DNA from: Euryarchaeota archaeon UBA124
Lineage (GTDB): Archaea; Thermoplasmatota; Poseidoniia; Poseidoniales; Poseidoniaceae
DNA: 53,792 bases
Assembly: GCA_002502215.1 (NCBI GenBank)
Contig: DAPT01000102.1
Coordinates: forward strand, 1-53,792
Direction of reading: 5' to 3'
The notes under the pieces are model-generated. The model saw nothing but the letters and a program-made list of their open reading frames with translations, did not search any database and was not told the origin of the DNA. The translations under genes were made by a program, and so were the position numbers. Position 1 is the first letter of the stretch. Each line of letters begins with the position of its first letter. Shown here one piece after another: positions 32,301 through 40,101 of the stretch.

Positions 32301-34491
32301 CGGCGTCGACATCGAATGGTGCTGTAAAAGACAGCCATCGTTGCGAAGGCGTGAGTGGATTTGAAGCGTTTTCCATGGACACCGGGTAGTATACAGCGAC
32401 TTCGTCACTGAATTCCATATCTGTTGCTTCAACGATCAACTTACCGTTGGAAAGACCGGAGAATGGGAATTCAATGGATAGAGAGGGAACAGGCGTACGG
32501 TACGCTGAGTTCGCAGCCATGACAAGCGGCGATTGTTGGTTTGCGGAGATTGTTGCTAGCGTTGCGTATGGAGCTGCAAGATTGGAGAAGGTTGCGATTC
32601 CATTTCCATACACTTCCATTTCAACAAGAGCATAACCTTGACCCATGTTGTTTAACAATGCACCCTGGCTACTAAGCGTCGTTTTGAGGAGCGATTGTTC
32701 GGACGCATTGAGTTCGAGGCGATAAACGGTCACGTTGTCAAGCGTCTTTGTGAGGACAGTTGATCCTCCGATGCGCAAAGACATGCCCGTCATGTTCCCA
32801 TTTTCGCTTGTCATGGAGACTCCAAATTGCTCGAGATTTGTTGCCGGTATCCACGCTGAAGCCTCAGCAAGCCCGGAAAATCCAAACGATGCTTTGTGGG
32901 ATTTTTCACCGGTCGAGAAATGATCCTGAAAGCCCCATGAACCGATTCTGACATCAGGATCGCCCCATTCCAAGAGATCATCTCCATCGAGGTCCAACAT
33001 TGGCGAGTGCACTCGCTGACCTGTTGACATCGTCACCTGAACCTCATCGAGCAGGGCGGGTTGAGATGTATTGTGCATAAACATGAATTGGAAAGCATGC
33101 TCATTCGGAGAAAGAATACCGGAATATGGTAGAGAAATCGGAGTCCAAGGTTCGGATTCAGCGTGGCGAACAAAAGAATCAAAATCTTGCAATACCGCTG
33201 CAATTTGATAACCAGCAAGTGGGGAATTGCTGGTGTACCAAGGTGAGTGAACCGTTCCGTTCGCTATGGATGAAATTGCGCCAGCGAGGTACGTACTGTT
33301 GTTGAGCGACCATCCTCTCAATGTTGGATCCGTCGAAAAGCTGTCTTTGGCCAAACCACCACCAGAGATTGATTCGACCGAGGGCATTGAATTGCTGTCC
33401 AACCCCTCAAACATGAGACGAAGTCGTAGAGATCCGTAATGTTGCCAATCGACTGCATCGAGGTGAACGGTCGTACCTTCAATGGATTCGAACCCAGAGA
33501 TGTTGTCTCCTGTTTGTGCATCGATGAGGGTCCAATGCAGCGTTGAACCCAAGGGCAGATTTGCGTTGATGTGCATTGGCGCATACGGCCCTTCAGCCAA
33601 TGAGAAACTGTTGGAAGAATTGTAACCAAACGTTGGGCTTGTCCATGAAGTAACAGGCGGTAGGACGACTTTGACATCGTCGATAAACCAATAGTCACAG
33701 CATGTGCCAGTTCCAGTCGTTTGTTGAATTCGGAACTGTGAGGTGGAGTGCAGGGCTGCTGCTGGGAGCGTGGTTGCGTATTGGAAATTACTGGTTTGTG
33801 TTCCGCCACCTTGGAAGGTGTGGAACACAGTCCATTGCCCAGTTGCGGTTTTGTACAGGAACTGGAGATTCTCGCTGGGATCTGGGGTTTCTCCACACCC
33901 TAAACGTCCTTCGTGAACCCATGCGTGGAAGGGAATTGTGGAACGTCCGGCTAAATTTGTTGTCGGCGACGTAGCATACTCGGGTGTCGTGCTGGCTTGG
34001 GTCTTGATGGATCCTCCACTCGATCCGTTGTAACCGCAAGCATTGCTTGTGTATGGCCCAACATACGTCGATGAAGAGACAGTCCAACCTTGGAGTCCGT
34101 TGTTAAAATCATAGCCTGGAGCCGACCCGTCTCCGCTTAAAACACCAGATTGAGCGAATGTGTTGTTGTGCGTAGCATCCACATGGTTCCAAGAAGCATC
34201 CCCTTCCCATAGCAAGGTTTGAGAATTTGCCATGGTCGCTGATTGTACGGCCAAATCGAGTGAAGTAATTGATCCAGTCGATGATGGCACATCAAGCATA
34301 AACGAAGATTGGCTTCCTTGACCGGGCCGCACGTCGACTGTCACAGGGGTGCCCTCAGTGACAAAGTTGGGCTTTTGCATCTCATCCAAAAGTAAAGCAG
34401 GAGCAGGTGGGACCAACGTCATGTACGGCCCCATGACAAACAAAAGCAACACCAAGAAGGCAACACTCCGCCCCTTGTATGAGTCGGCCAT
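29380..34491 (-). CDS. Giant secreted surface protein with C-terminal anchor and Trp-rich cytosolic tail
   Basis: A 1703-aa protein. A signal peptide covers about residues 9-32. A MAM/lectin-like region follows with paired Cys and GTCCDYWFIDDVKV (about residues 125-280). A long series of beta-sandwich domains comes next, then a CARDB-like unit (VKNVGTLDGTSAATISIV) before one membrane helix about 130 residues from the end. The cytosolic tail has a strongly acidic run (DEDEDDYVDEDDD) and closes with a 33-residue Trp-rich module (WTQGSDGIWWW, DGSWWYKDANGE). It is probably a cell-surface adhesin or scaffold; no catalytic motif is seen. Its end overlaps nadE by 4 bases. No ribosome site is evident. 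Confidence 0.88.
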   Translation of the reverse strand: MADSYKGRSVAFLVLLLFVMGPYMTLVPPAPALLLDEMQKPNFVTEGTPVTVDVRPGQGSQSSFMLDVPSSTGSITSLDLAVQSATMANSQTLLWEGDASWNHVDATHNNTFAQSGVLSGDGSAPGYDFNNGLQGWTVSSSTYVGPYTSNACGYNGSSGGSIKTQASTTPEYATSPTTNLAGRSTIPFHAWVHEGRLGCGETPDPSENLQFLYKTATGQWTVFHTFQGGGTQTSNFQYATTLPAAALHSTSQFRIQQTTGTGTCCDYWFIDDVKVVLPPVTSWTSPTFGYNSSNSFSLAEGPYAPMHINANLPLGSTLHWTLIDAQTGDNISGFESIEGTTVHLDAVDWQHYGSLRLRLMFEGLDSNSMPSVESISGGGLAKDSFSTDPTLRGWSLNNSTYLAGAISSIANGTVHSPWYTSNSPLAGYQIAAVLQDFDSFVRHAESEPWTPISLPYSGILSPNEHAFQFMFMHNTSQPALLDEVQVTMSTGQRVHSPMLDLDGDDLLEWGDPDVRIGSWGFQDHFSTGEKSHKASFGFSGLAEASAWIPATNLEQFGVSMTSENGNMTGMSLRIGGSTVLTKTLDNVTVYRLELNASEQSLLKTTLSSQGALLNNMGQGYALVEMEVYGNGIATFSNLAAPYATLATISANQQSPLVMAANSAYRTPVPSLSIEFPFSGLSNGKLIVEATDMEFSDEVAVYYPVSMENASNPLTPSQRWLSFTAPFDVDAARSISLVRLDVQGQNNHATWLQPTGGGAALGQGDSSLVELHPTESLSIATVSATVSDITVKFRVEQGWDDEDLLTAKMRVVLDNDVISRPGQYMWSGVGGGQAFENDLVIKSVEISDDNGLIDPSTEYLAAGGGLNFSIDVGYEGVEGIDAFADGDAEVQLWQGSTMVANTTSLDVDTWNISDVAPYSFGDLTWTVRVLPLNGGDIVEESEYTRTFKIDPTAPAVIATSVEWYDHRLASTSQTVQFQILDPVLLPSDVQVMLWREWLDDVDLNGWPSADEYKPRSLIIPTDMSLSTGLYTLLFDDSMGSQGQKVAGYLVGSDASGQALEDAGTGEDGEHLFMYQIGPDGPPTLSATAMSWNGGAKPWLHPSQAYTMRVDMTEPNGASDLTTVEIQLASNSLTSPLSFTWDFRTDSCVSNSIHLIIHDCNMLALDGTTAGPYEKETRLVTELELAWTTPDLGETFREPSVKIIDRAGQEVLQTFPALRWRFSPALMIPQESVSLVLTQGTVLEDGARLPPTSPFELTGGLMFETTETIPNFNCSVDVMFAGQTYTAETYDGIWNVELQSPPTSGTIPLTWSVGCLPPQGVDATEKESSVKWMIVDGLGPEPQEVQTPRPGSVLSAEEHQVTIVLSEEGGIDFESLRLAWWVEDTVTGEFIRGGDSLFLLQGTEISGLNLIGTGTMDLSVITDDMLIDRFTVYVLIEGRDLAGNLVLGGEGQSAGNAVTSWLMEWRQPKFELETPAMEYSRLNLQTGDSTAVQIFVKNVGTLDGTSAATISIVRADGTSEILRQTEVDVAEGGVGTILIDWAPEQEGLQWIEVVLDSGATGNGPSVDVRPQSDPSFTEAVFGDVNPVLGAIGALLGLSIILALLLMARNATVRRGAKSEYEWDEYSDYLDEDEDDYVDEDDDLALNEPINDSAPVETASVQPASTAQATTADGWTQGSDGIWWWQNQQDGSWWYKDANGEILQYK

Positions 34492-34587
34492 AGCCTTGCC
34501 TACTTTTCAAAGGACTTGAATGTGTCAGTGCTTTCTACTGCGATGATTGAAGGGAGAGATTGAAAACAAAGGCGCATTTCGCAGGTT

Positions 34588-37500
34588 ATGGTTCGACCAA
34601 GCCCTGCAGGCGACTTGGATGCTGTTGCCCTTGAAACAGCGCTGCTCGAAACGTGGAAGAACGAAGAAACATTCCAACAGTCCATTGGTTCAAACAGGGA
34701 CGGTGCTCCTTTCATTTTCCTTGAAGGCCCCCCCACCGCCAACGGGAAACCGGGGATTCATCACGTCGTTGCACGCGCCTACAAGGATCTCGTTTGCCGA
34801 TGGAAATCAATGGAAGGGTTTCTTGTTGAGCGCAAAGGTGGTTGGGATACACACGGGCTTCCTGTCGAAATCGAAGTGCAAAAACGAATGGACCTTATGA
34901 GCAATGAAGCGATTGAAAACTTTGGGATGCAAGCGTTTAATGACGCATGCAGAGAAAGTGTTTGGACCTATGAAAGTGCATGGCGTGAAATGACGGAGCG
35001 CATGGCATATTGGGTTGATTTGGACAACCCATATGTGACGCTTCACAACGACTACATTGAATCATGTTGGTGGGCACTCAAGCAGATGTTTGACAAGGAC
35101 CTGCTGTACAGAGGTCACAAAGTCTTGCCGTACTGCCCGCAAACCGGAACATCCTACTCCAGCCATGAAGTTGCCCTCGGATACAAAGAGGTTGAGGAAC
35201 CTTCAGTCTATGTTAAATTCAAGTTGACGGATGATTCAGCATCGATTCTTGCTTGGACGACCACACCTTGGACCCTTCCAGGCAACGTCGGACTTGCCGT
35301 TGGTCCGGATGTAACCTATGCACGCTGCCGTGTCCGCGAGGAACCGGACGGTTGGCATGGACGAGGTGGTGCATCGGTTGGCGAGGAGCTGATCCTGGCA
35401 AAGGATTTGATGGGGGAAGTCCTTCGTCATCACGTCGATGTTATCGAGGAAATTCAAGGTTCTGAACTCGTTGGAAAATCCTACGAACCACTCTTTCCAG
35501 ATGCCGTTCCCCGTGGCGAATCCACCACAGCATGGACGGTCCTATCGGCTGATTGGGTCACCACAACGGACGGAACCGGTGTTGTACACACAGCCGTAAT
35601 GTACGGTGAAGACGATTACAATCTTGGAATGGAAGTCGGTTTACCGGCCTATCATACCGTTACCATGGAAGGAAATTTTGTTGACGGAGTACACCCGCAA
35701 CTTGATGGCCATTACGTCAAGTCGTGCGACGATGCGGTCATGGAAATTCTCGTTGGTCGGAACGAAGCAATTGCGTCCGGCCTTCTCTATCGAGAGAAGA
35801 GTTACCTCCACGATTACCCACACTGTTGGCGAACCGATCATCCACTCCTCTACTATGCCATGGACTCATGGTTCGTTCGAATGACTGCCGTGAAAGAACG
35901 TCTTCTTGAATTCAACGATGGCGTGGAATGGGCACCGGATTGGGTCGGTGAAGGTCGATTTGGCGAATGGCTCCGCAACGTCAAGGATTGGGCAATCTCG
36001 AGGGAACGCTACTGGGGTACACCTCTACCGGTTTGGAGAGACGAGGACGGGAACATGAAGTGCATTGGTTCAATCGCAGAATTGCAAGAAGAGGTTGCAA
36101 AAGCGAACGCCGCAGGTTATGATAATCCAGAGTGTCCTGACGATGTCGATTTGCATCGTCCAGTTGTCGATGCGTTCACGCTTATTTCAGACGGTGGGAA
36201 GCCAATGCAAAGGGAACCTTTTGTCATGGATTGCTGGTTTGATTCGGGATGTGCTCCTTTCGCCCAGTGGCATCACCCGTTCGATGAAAACAAAACGTTT
36301 GACTCATCGTTCCCCGTTGATTACATCTGCGAAGGTGTCGATCAAACTCGTGGTTGGTTCTACACTCTACTAGCGGTCTCAACAACCGTCTTTGATTCGC
36401 CTGCCTACAAACGATGCCTATCGCTTGGTTTAATTCTGGATGCTGATGGTAAGAAGATGTCGAAGTCGAGAGGAAACATTGTCGACCCGTGGGACCACTT
36501 TAATCGAGAAGGTGCTGATGCAACACGGTGGTACATGGTGACTGCAGGAGCTCCCTGGAATCCTCTAAAATTCGACTCCAATGGCGTTCGTGAAACCTAT
36601 GCAAAAATGTTCCTTACACTGTGGAATGTCTACCGTTTCCATGCCGATTATGCTGCCTTGGATTCGTTTGATCCCTCCACTTCTCAGTCAAGCGTTGAAC
36701 AACGTCCACGTCTCGATCGCTGGATTCTTTCCAAACTTCATTCCACGGCGAAAGCATATCACGATGGGTTCGCAAACTGGAATTTCCACAAAGCGTGTCG
36801 AGAACTCGAGGATTTCATTGTCAACGATTTGTCGAATTGGTACGTTCGTCGAAGTCGCCGCCGACTGTGGGAAGAAGCTGATTCAGGTGACAAACTCGCA
36901 TGTCAACACACATTGCATGAAATCCTCGTGACGCTTTGCAGACTCATCGCACCTGTCAGCCCGTTTATGGTCGACACGATTCATCGCAACCTGACTGGAG
37001 AAACCGTTCATACGGCATCTTGGCCTCTTGGCACGCCCGGCTCAACGGAGGGAGCTACCGCTGATTCTTGGAACGAAGACCTTGTCGAAGCAACGGCTGA
37101 ACTACCCCCACAGGATCTTGATTTGGAACGGGAGATGGAACTGGTTCGCGAACTAGCGGAGACTGGGCGTCGAATTCGTATCGATGCCCAACGCCGACAA
37201 CGTCTACCATGTGCAGAAGGTTGGATTGTTGCTGGACCTGATTTGCAGCCTTACCACGACTTGTTGTGTGAGGAATTGAACGTGGAGGGCATATCCGTCG
37301 AAACCGACCTCGACCGTTTCCAGCAAGTCGAGTTGGCAGTAAATTTCAGAGCCCTTGCTCCTCGAGCAAAGGGTGATGTCAATGCAATTGCAAGTCAAAT
37401 CAAGAATCACCCTGACCAAGAATCGCTCCTTGCTGAAATCCAGAACGGTTCGTGCACCATCATGGGCGTGGATATCTTAGTGTCCGACATCGAGGTCCGA

Positions 37501-37863
37501 CGAGCGGAACGCGAAGGATATGCAGCCGCTACCATCACGATTGGTGAATCAGATGATGCATCGCACGTTAGCTTGGTGCTTGATATGCAGGACACACCTC
37601 ACCTCCTATCGAAGGGACTTGCACGAGACATTACACGTCGAATTCAATCCAAACGAAAGGACATGGACTTGGAAATTGAAGCCATGATCGATGTCGAGGT
37701 TTGGATGAAAGACGCCCCTGAATTGTTCGCAGAAGATCAGACTTGGATTGCAAAGGAGACTCGATCGTCTGGAATTGTATTCAATGTTGATGAGGCTCCA
37801 TCCGACACCGAAGCCTTCGACGTCGATGGCGCACAGATCGCGTATCGCGTTCACAAGGTGTGA
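34588..37863 (+). CDS. ileS: Isoleucyl-tRNA synthetase, bacterial-looking type
   Basis: A 1091-aa class I synthetase. The HIGH-region motif is PGIHH (residues 55-59) in GPPTANGKPGIHHV, followed by KGGWDTHGLPVE. The editing domain has TTPWTLPGNVGLAVG and DGTGVVHTAVMYGEDDY. KKMSKSRGN lies near residue 622, followed by the anticodon-binding helices. The length and the GIHH form are those of the large type found in many bacteria such as Bacteroidetes, while archaeal enzymes usually have an HxGH form at this site, so lateral transfer is possible. GCAGG lies just upstream of the ATG. It is divergent from the giant surface protein gene across 96 bases with no clear TATA box. Confidence 0.97.
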   Translation: MVRPSPAGDLDAVALETALLETWKNEETFQQSIGSNRDGAPFIFLEGPPTANGKPGIHHVVARAYKDLVCRWKSMEGFLVERKGGWDTHGLPVEIEVQKRMDLMSNEAIENFGMQAFNDACRESVWTYESAWREMTERMAYWVDLDNPYVTLHNDYIESCWWALKQMFDKDLLYRGHKVLPYCPQTGTSYSSHEVALGYKEVEEPSVYVKFKLTDDSASILAWTTTPWTLPGNVGLAVGPDVTYARCRVREEPDGWHGRGGASVGEELILAKDLMGEVLRHHVDVIEEIQGSELVGKSYEPLFPDAVPRGESTTAWTVLSADWVTTTDGTGVVHTAVMYGEDDYNLGMEVGLPAYHTVTMEGNFVDGVHPQLDGHYVKSCDDAVMEILVGRNEAIASGLLYREKSYLHDYPHCWRTDHPLLYYAMDSWFVRMTAVKERLLEFNDGVEWAPDWVGEGRFGEWLRNVKDWAISRERYWGTPLPVWRDEDGNMKCIGSIAELQEEVAKANAAGYDNPECPDDVDLHRPVVDAFTLISDGGKPMQREPFVMDCWFDSGCAPFAQWHHPFDENKTFDSSFPVDYICEGVDQTRGWFYTLLAVSTTVFDSPAYKRCLSLGLILDADGKKMSKSRGNIVDPWDHFNREGADATRWYMVTAGAPWNPLKFDSNGVRETYAKMFLTLWNVYRFHADYAALDSFDPSTSQSSVEQRPRLDRWILSKLHSTAKAYHDGFANWNFHKACRELEDFIVNDLSNWYVRRSRRRLWEEADSGDKLACQHTLHEILVTLCRLIAPVSPFMVDTIHRNLTGETVHTASWPLGTPGSTEGATADSWNEDLVEATAELPPQDLDLEREMELVRELAETGRRIRIDAQRRQRLPCAEGWIVAGPDLQPYHDLLCEELNVEGISVETDLDRFQQVELAVNFRALAPRAKGDVNAIASQIKNHPDQESLLAEIQNGSCTIMGVDILVSDIEVRRAEREGYAAATITIGESDDASHVSLVLDMQDTPHLLSKGLARDITRRIQSKRKDMDLEIEAMIDVEVWMKDAPELFAEDQTWIAKETRSSGIVFNVDEAPSDTEAFDVDGAQIAYRVHKV

Positions 37864-37872
37864 GGCGAAAGC

Positions 37873-38640
37873 ATGCGAGTGATTTCGCTCGTGCCAAGCC
37901 TTACATTGACACTTGCAGAATTGGGTCTTGACGCATCGCAACTCGTGGGTCGAACACCATGGTGCATCCATCCTGCGGACTACATCAAGGATGTACGAGT
38001 CGTTGGTGGAACAAAGACACCTAATCTCAACAAAATTCGAGATGCAAAACCAGACTTGGTTTTACTGGATCGAGAAGAAAACCCAAAGGAAGTCTTCGAA
38101 GAATTAACCAGACTCGGTATCAATACCTACGTTAGCTACGTAGAGGGGCCCGGCGATGTCCCCAATATGTTGCTCGAACTTGGTCAACTGTTGGGGTTGG
38201 AGGCCAATGCTCGAGAACTTGCGAATGCTGTTCAAGAAGAAATCGCAATTTGTCAGCAAGGGGCTGGGCCGGTGGTGTTACCCATGATTTGGCATGAACC
38301 GCTCATGGCCGTTTCGCCACAGAAATATTCTGGAGCATTGCTTGAAGCATGTGGATTTCGAGTTCCAGATATCGAACCAAACGGAAACGGTTACCCTGTC
38401 GTTACCGTGGAGCATATCACCTTGAACGGGATTGAAGGACTCCTTCTTTCAAGTGAACCTCATGAGTTTTCAAAACAAGAAGGCGAAGCAATCTGTGATT
38501 CAGTCGAAGCAATCGGCGGTCGTCGACCTTGGACGCTGTGCATCGATGGAGAGGCATTAACTTGGTTCGGTAGCCACACACTTACAGGCCTTCGGACGTT
38601 TAATGCGCTATGCAAGGATTTGAAAACAGCCGCCGATTAG
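37873..38640 (+). CDS. Cytosolic BtuF-like helical-backbone binding protein
   Basis: A 255-aa protein of the periplasmic cobalamin/iron-siderophore binding fold: RVISLVPSLTLTLAELGL at the N-terminus, VVGGTKTPNLNKIRDAKPDL, and a closing WFGSHTLTGLRTF. It has no signal peptide or lipobox, so it should stay in the cytosol, unlike transporter-linked members. It follows ileS by 9 bases and precedes a lipoprotein by 7; no transporter genes are near. It may bind a corrinoid or metal inside the cell. The ligand is unknown. Confidence 0.82.
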   Translation: MRVISLVPSLTLTLAELGLDASQLVGRTPWCIHPADYIKDVRVVGGTKTPNLNKIRDAKPDLVLLDREENPKEVFEELTRLGINTYVSYVEGPGDVPNMLLELGQLLGLEANARELANAVQEEIAICQQGAGPVVLPMIWHEPLMAVSPQKYSGALLEACGFRVPDIEPNGNGYPVVTVEHITLNGIEGLLLSSEPHEFSKQEGEAICDSVEAIGGRRPWTLCIDGEALTWFGSHTLTGLRTFNALCKDLKTAAD

Positions 38641-38647
38641 TTATGCC

Positions 38648-40051
38648 ATGCGCAGAGGTGTTCTCGCCGTAATGCTCGTATGCAGCATGGTCCTTGCAGG
38701 ATGTTACGGTGACGGTGAATCGATTGTTGAGAATGAGGAATACCAATCAGCATGGGAGAGTTATGTCCTTATCGACGAGCAGGCTCACGAATCTCCGCGC
38801 GAATTTATGACCGTCGACCTTCGGTCCAATGAAACAACCAACATGACGTGGGCAGTGTTCGATGAGTCCAAAGGTGGTAATTGTTGTGAGCATTACATCG
38901 CAACCACCATTTCGGGTTCTATTCTCAACATTGGAGGCGAATATCCTGTCTGGTCAGTCGATCGAGGTCATGACTGGGATACGTGGATTCCCGGTGTTAC
39001 ACCGGACCTACAGTGCCGTACATTCATCCCAACCAACCCTGGGACTGAAGGTCTAGGCGAAGGTAGCATTGTTCAAGCAACCAATGGCGACATTATTTCG
39101 ATGTCGTGGTTCCCATACGTGGGAGGTGACCTCAAGTTGGACAAATTCTATGCTATCCTCTACGATGATTCTGAATTGGAATGGAAATGGTGTTACAACC
39201 GTATAACCGAGCCTTTCTACGATCGAAGTTGGCAAGTTGAAGTTGTTGGACCTATTACATCGAGCATCGGTGATGGCGAGTGGGCATCGTTGGTCGTTTC
39301 CAACTTCTGGCATCAAACTCAAAACGCTGGCGGGCAAATTTCGGTGGATGGACTGAATTATTATCCGATTCAATTTCCGAGCCGTTCATCCACACAACCA
39401 GACATTGAGGTTGACCTTGACTTCACGAACGCCTCGCTTGATTTTTACTGGGACGTGAACAAACCCCACAAGGAAATGCGAGCGTTCGCTGTCCCGAGTG
39501 GAGGACTTCTGTTCCCGCAATACTTCGATAACGGCAACGCTGCCTTCCTCGACACGACGCTTTCATGGAACGAGCTTCCCGTGCAATTCCCTAGCGAGTA
39601 CTGCCAGATTGATATGACCGGTACAATTCACTGCGTCGCAAACTCGGGAACGGCGTTTACGCACTACACATCAACCGATGGCGCCGTTAGTTGGAACAAT
39701 CACACATACGATCTTGGAAGTGCTGCCTCAAGCATTGAAGAGTGGGAATTCCAAGCCAACGGTGAGCATGATCTGTTTGTACTCAACGTCCGATACCAAT
39801 CGAGCGATGGACCGGATGTGGACGTTTTGTTTCACACCAGAGACTACAGCCAAGACCTCAGTCCAGACACACTCACCTACATTGGCCAGGGTGACCTTGA
39901 TTCAACATCAGGTGCGGGGAATGACATTCGATTCGATTTCGCCAGTTTAGCAATTCTTCGGGATGGCGGCGTCGTTGTAGCATACCATGATTCAACGCAT
40001 GTCGACCCGTTGTTTGCGGTTGAACTTCATCTCCCAGTTTACCAACAATAA
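38648..40051 (+). CDS. Predicted lipoprotein with BNR/Asp-box-like repeat
   Basis: A 467-aa protein. The signal peptide ends in lipobox LAGC with Cys19, so it is lipid-anchored outside. The mature part is beta-rich and includes the Asp-box STDGAVSW, as in sialidase-type propellers, plus an ESKGGNCCEHY segment early on. A beta-propeller fold is likely; catalytic residues of sialidases are not evident. It follows the BtuF-like gene by 7 bases and may share its transcript. The function is unknown. Confidence 0.8.
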   Translation: MRRGVLAVMLVCSMVLAGCYGDGESIVENEEYQSAWESYVLIDEQAHESPREFMTVDLRSNETTNMTWAVFDESKGGNCCEHYIATTISGSILNIGGEYPVWSVDRGHDWDTWIPGVTPDLQCRTFIPTNPGTEGLGEGSIVQATNGDIISMSWFPYVGGDLKLDKFYAILYDDSELEWKWCYNRITEPFYDRSWQVEVVGPITSSIGDGEWASLVVSNFWHQTQNAGGQISVDGLNYYPIQFPSRSSTQPDIEVDLDFTNASLDFYWDVNKPHKEMRAFAVPSGGLLFPQYFDNGNAAFLDTTLSWNELPVQFPSEYCQIDMTGTIHCVANSGTAFTHYTSTDGAVSWNNHTYDLGSAASSIEEWEFQANGEHDLFVLNVRYQSSDGPDVDVLFHTRDYSQDLSPDTLTYIGQGDLDSTSGAGNDIRFDFASLAILRDGGVVVAYHDSTHVDPLFAVELHLPVYQQ

Positions 40052-40101
40052 GGTCGAATTGGGGGTTATCCTCAAAAGCCCTTGACAAACCATGCAAGCC
40101 G

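Noticed and set aside
33318..33896. 192-codon minus-strand frame inside the 1703-aa gene
   Set aside because: Out-of-frame reading of the giant gene on the same strand; the giant's frame has a signal peptide and continuous domain structure.
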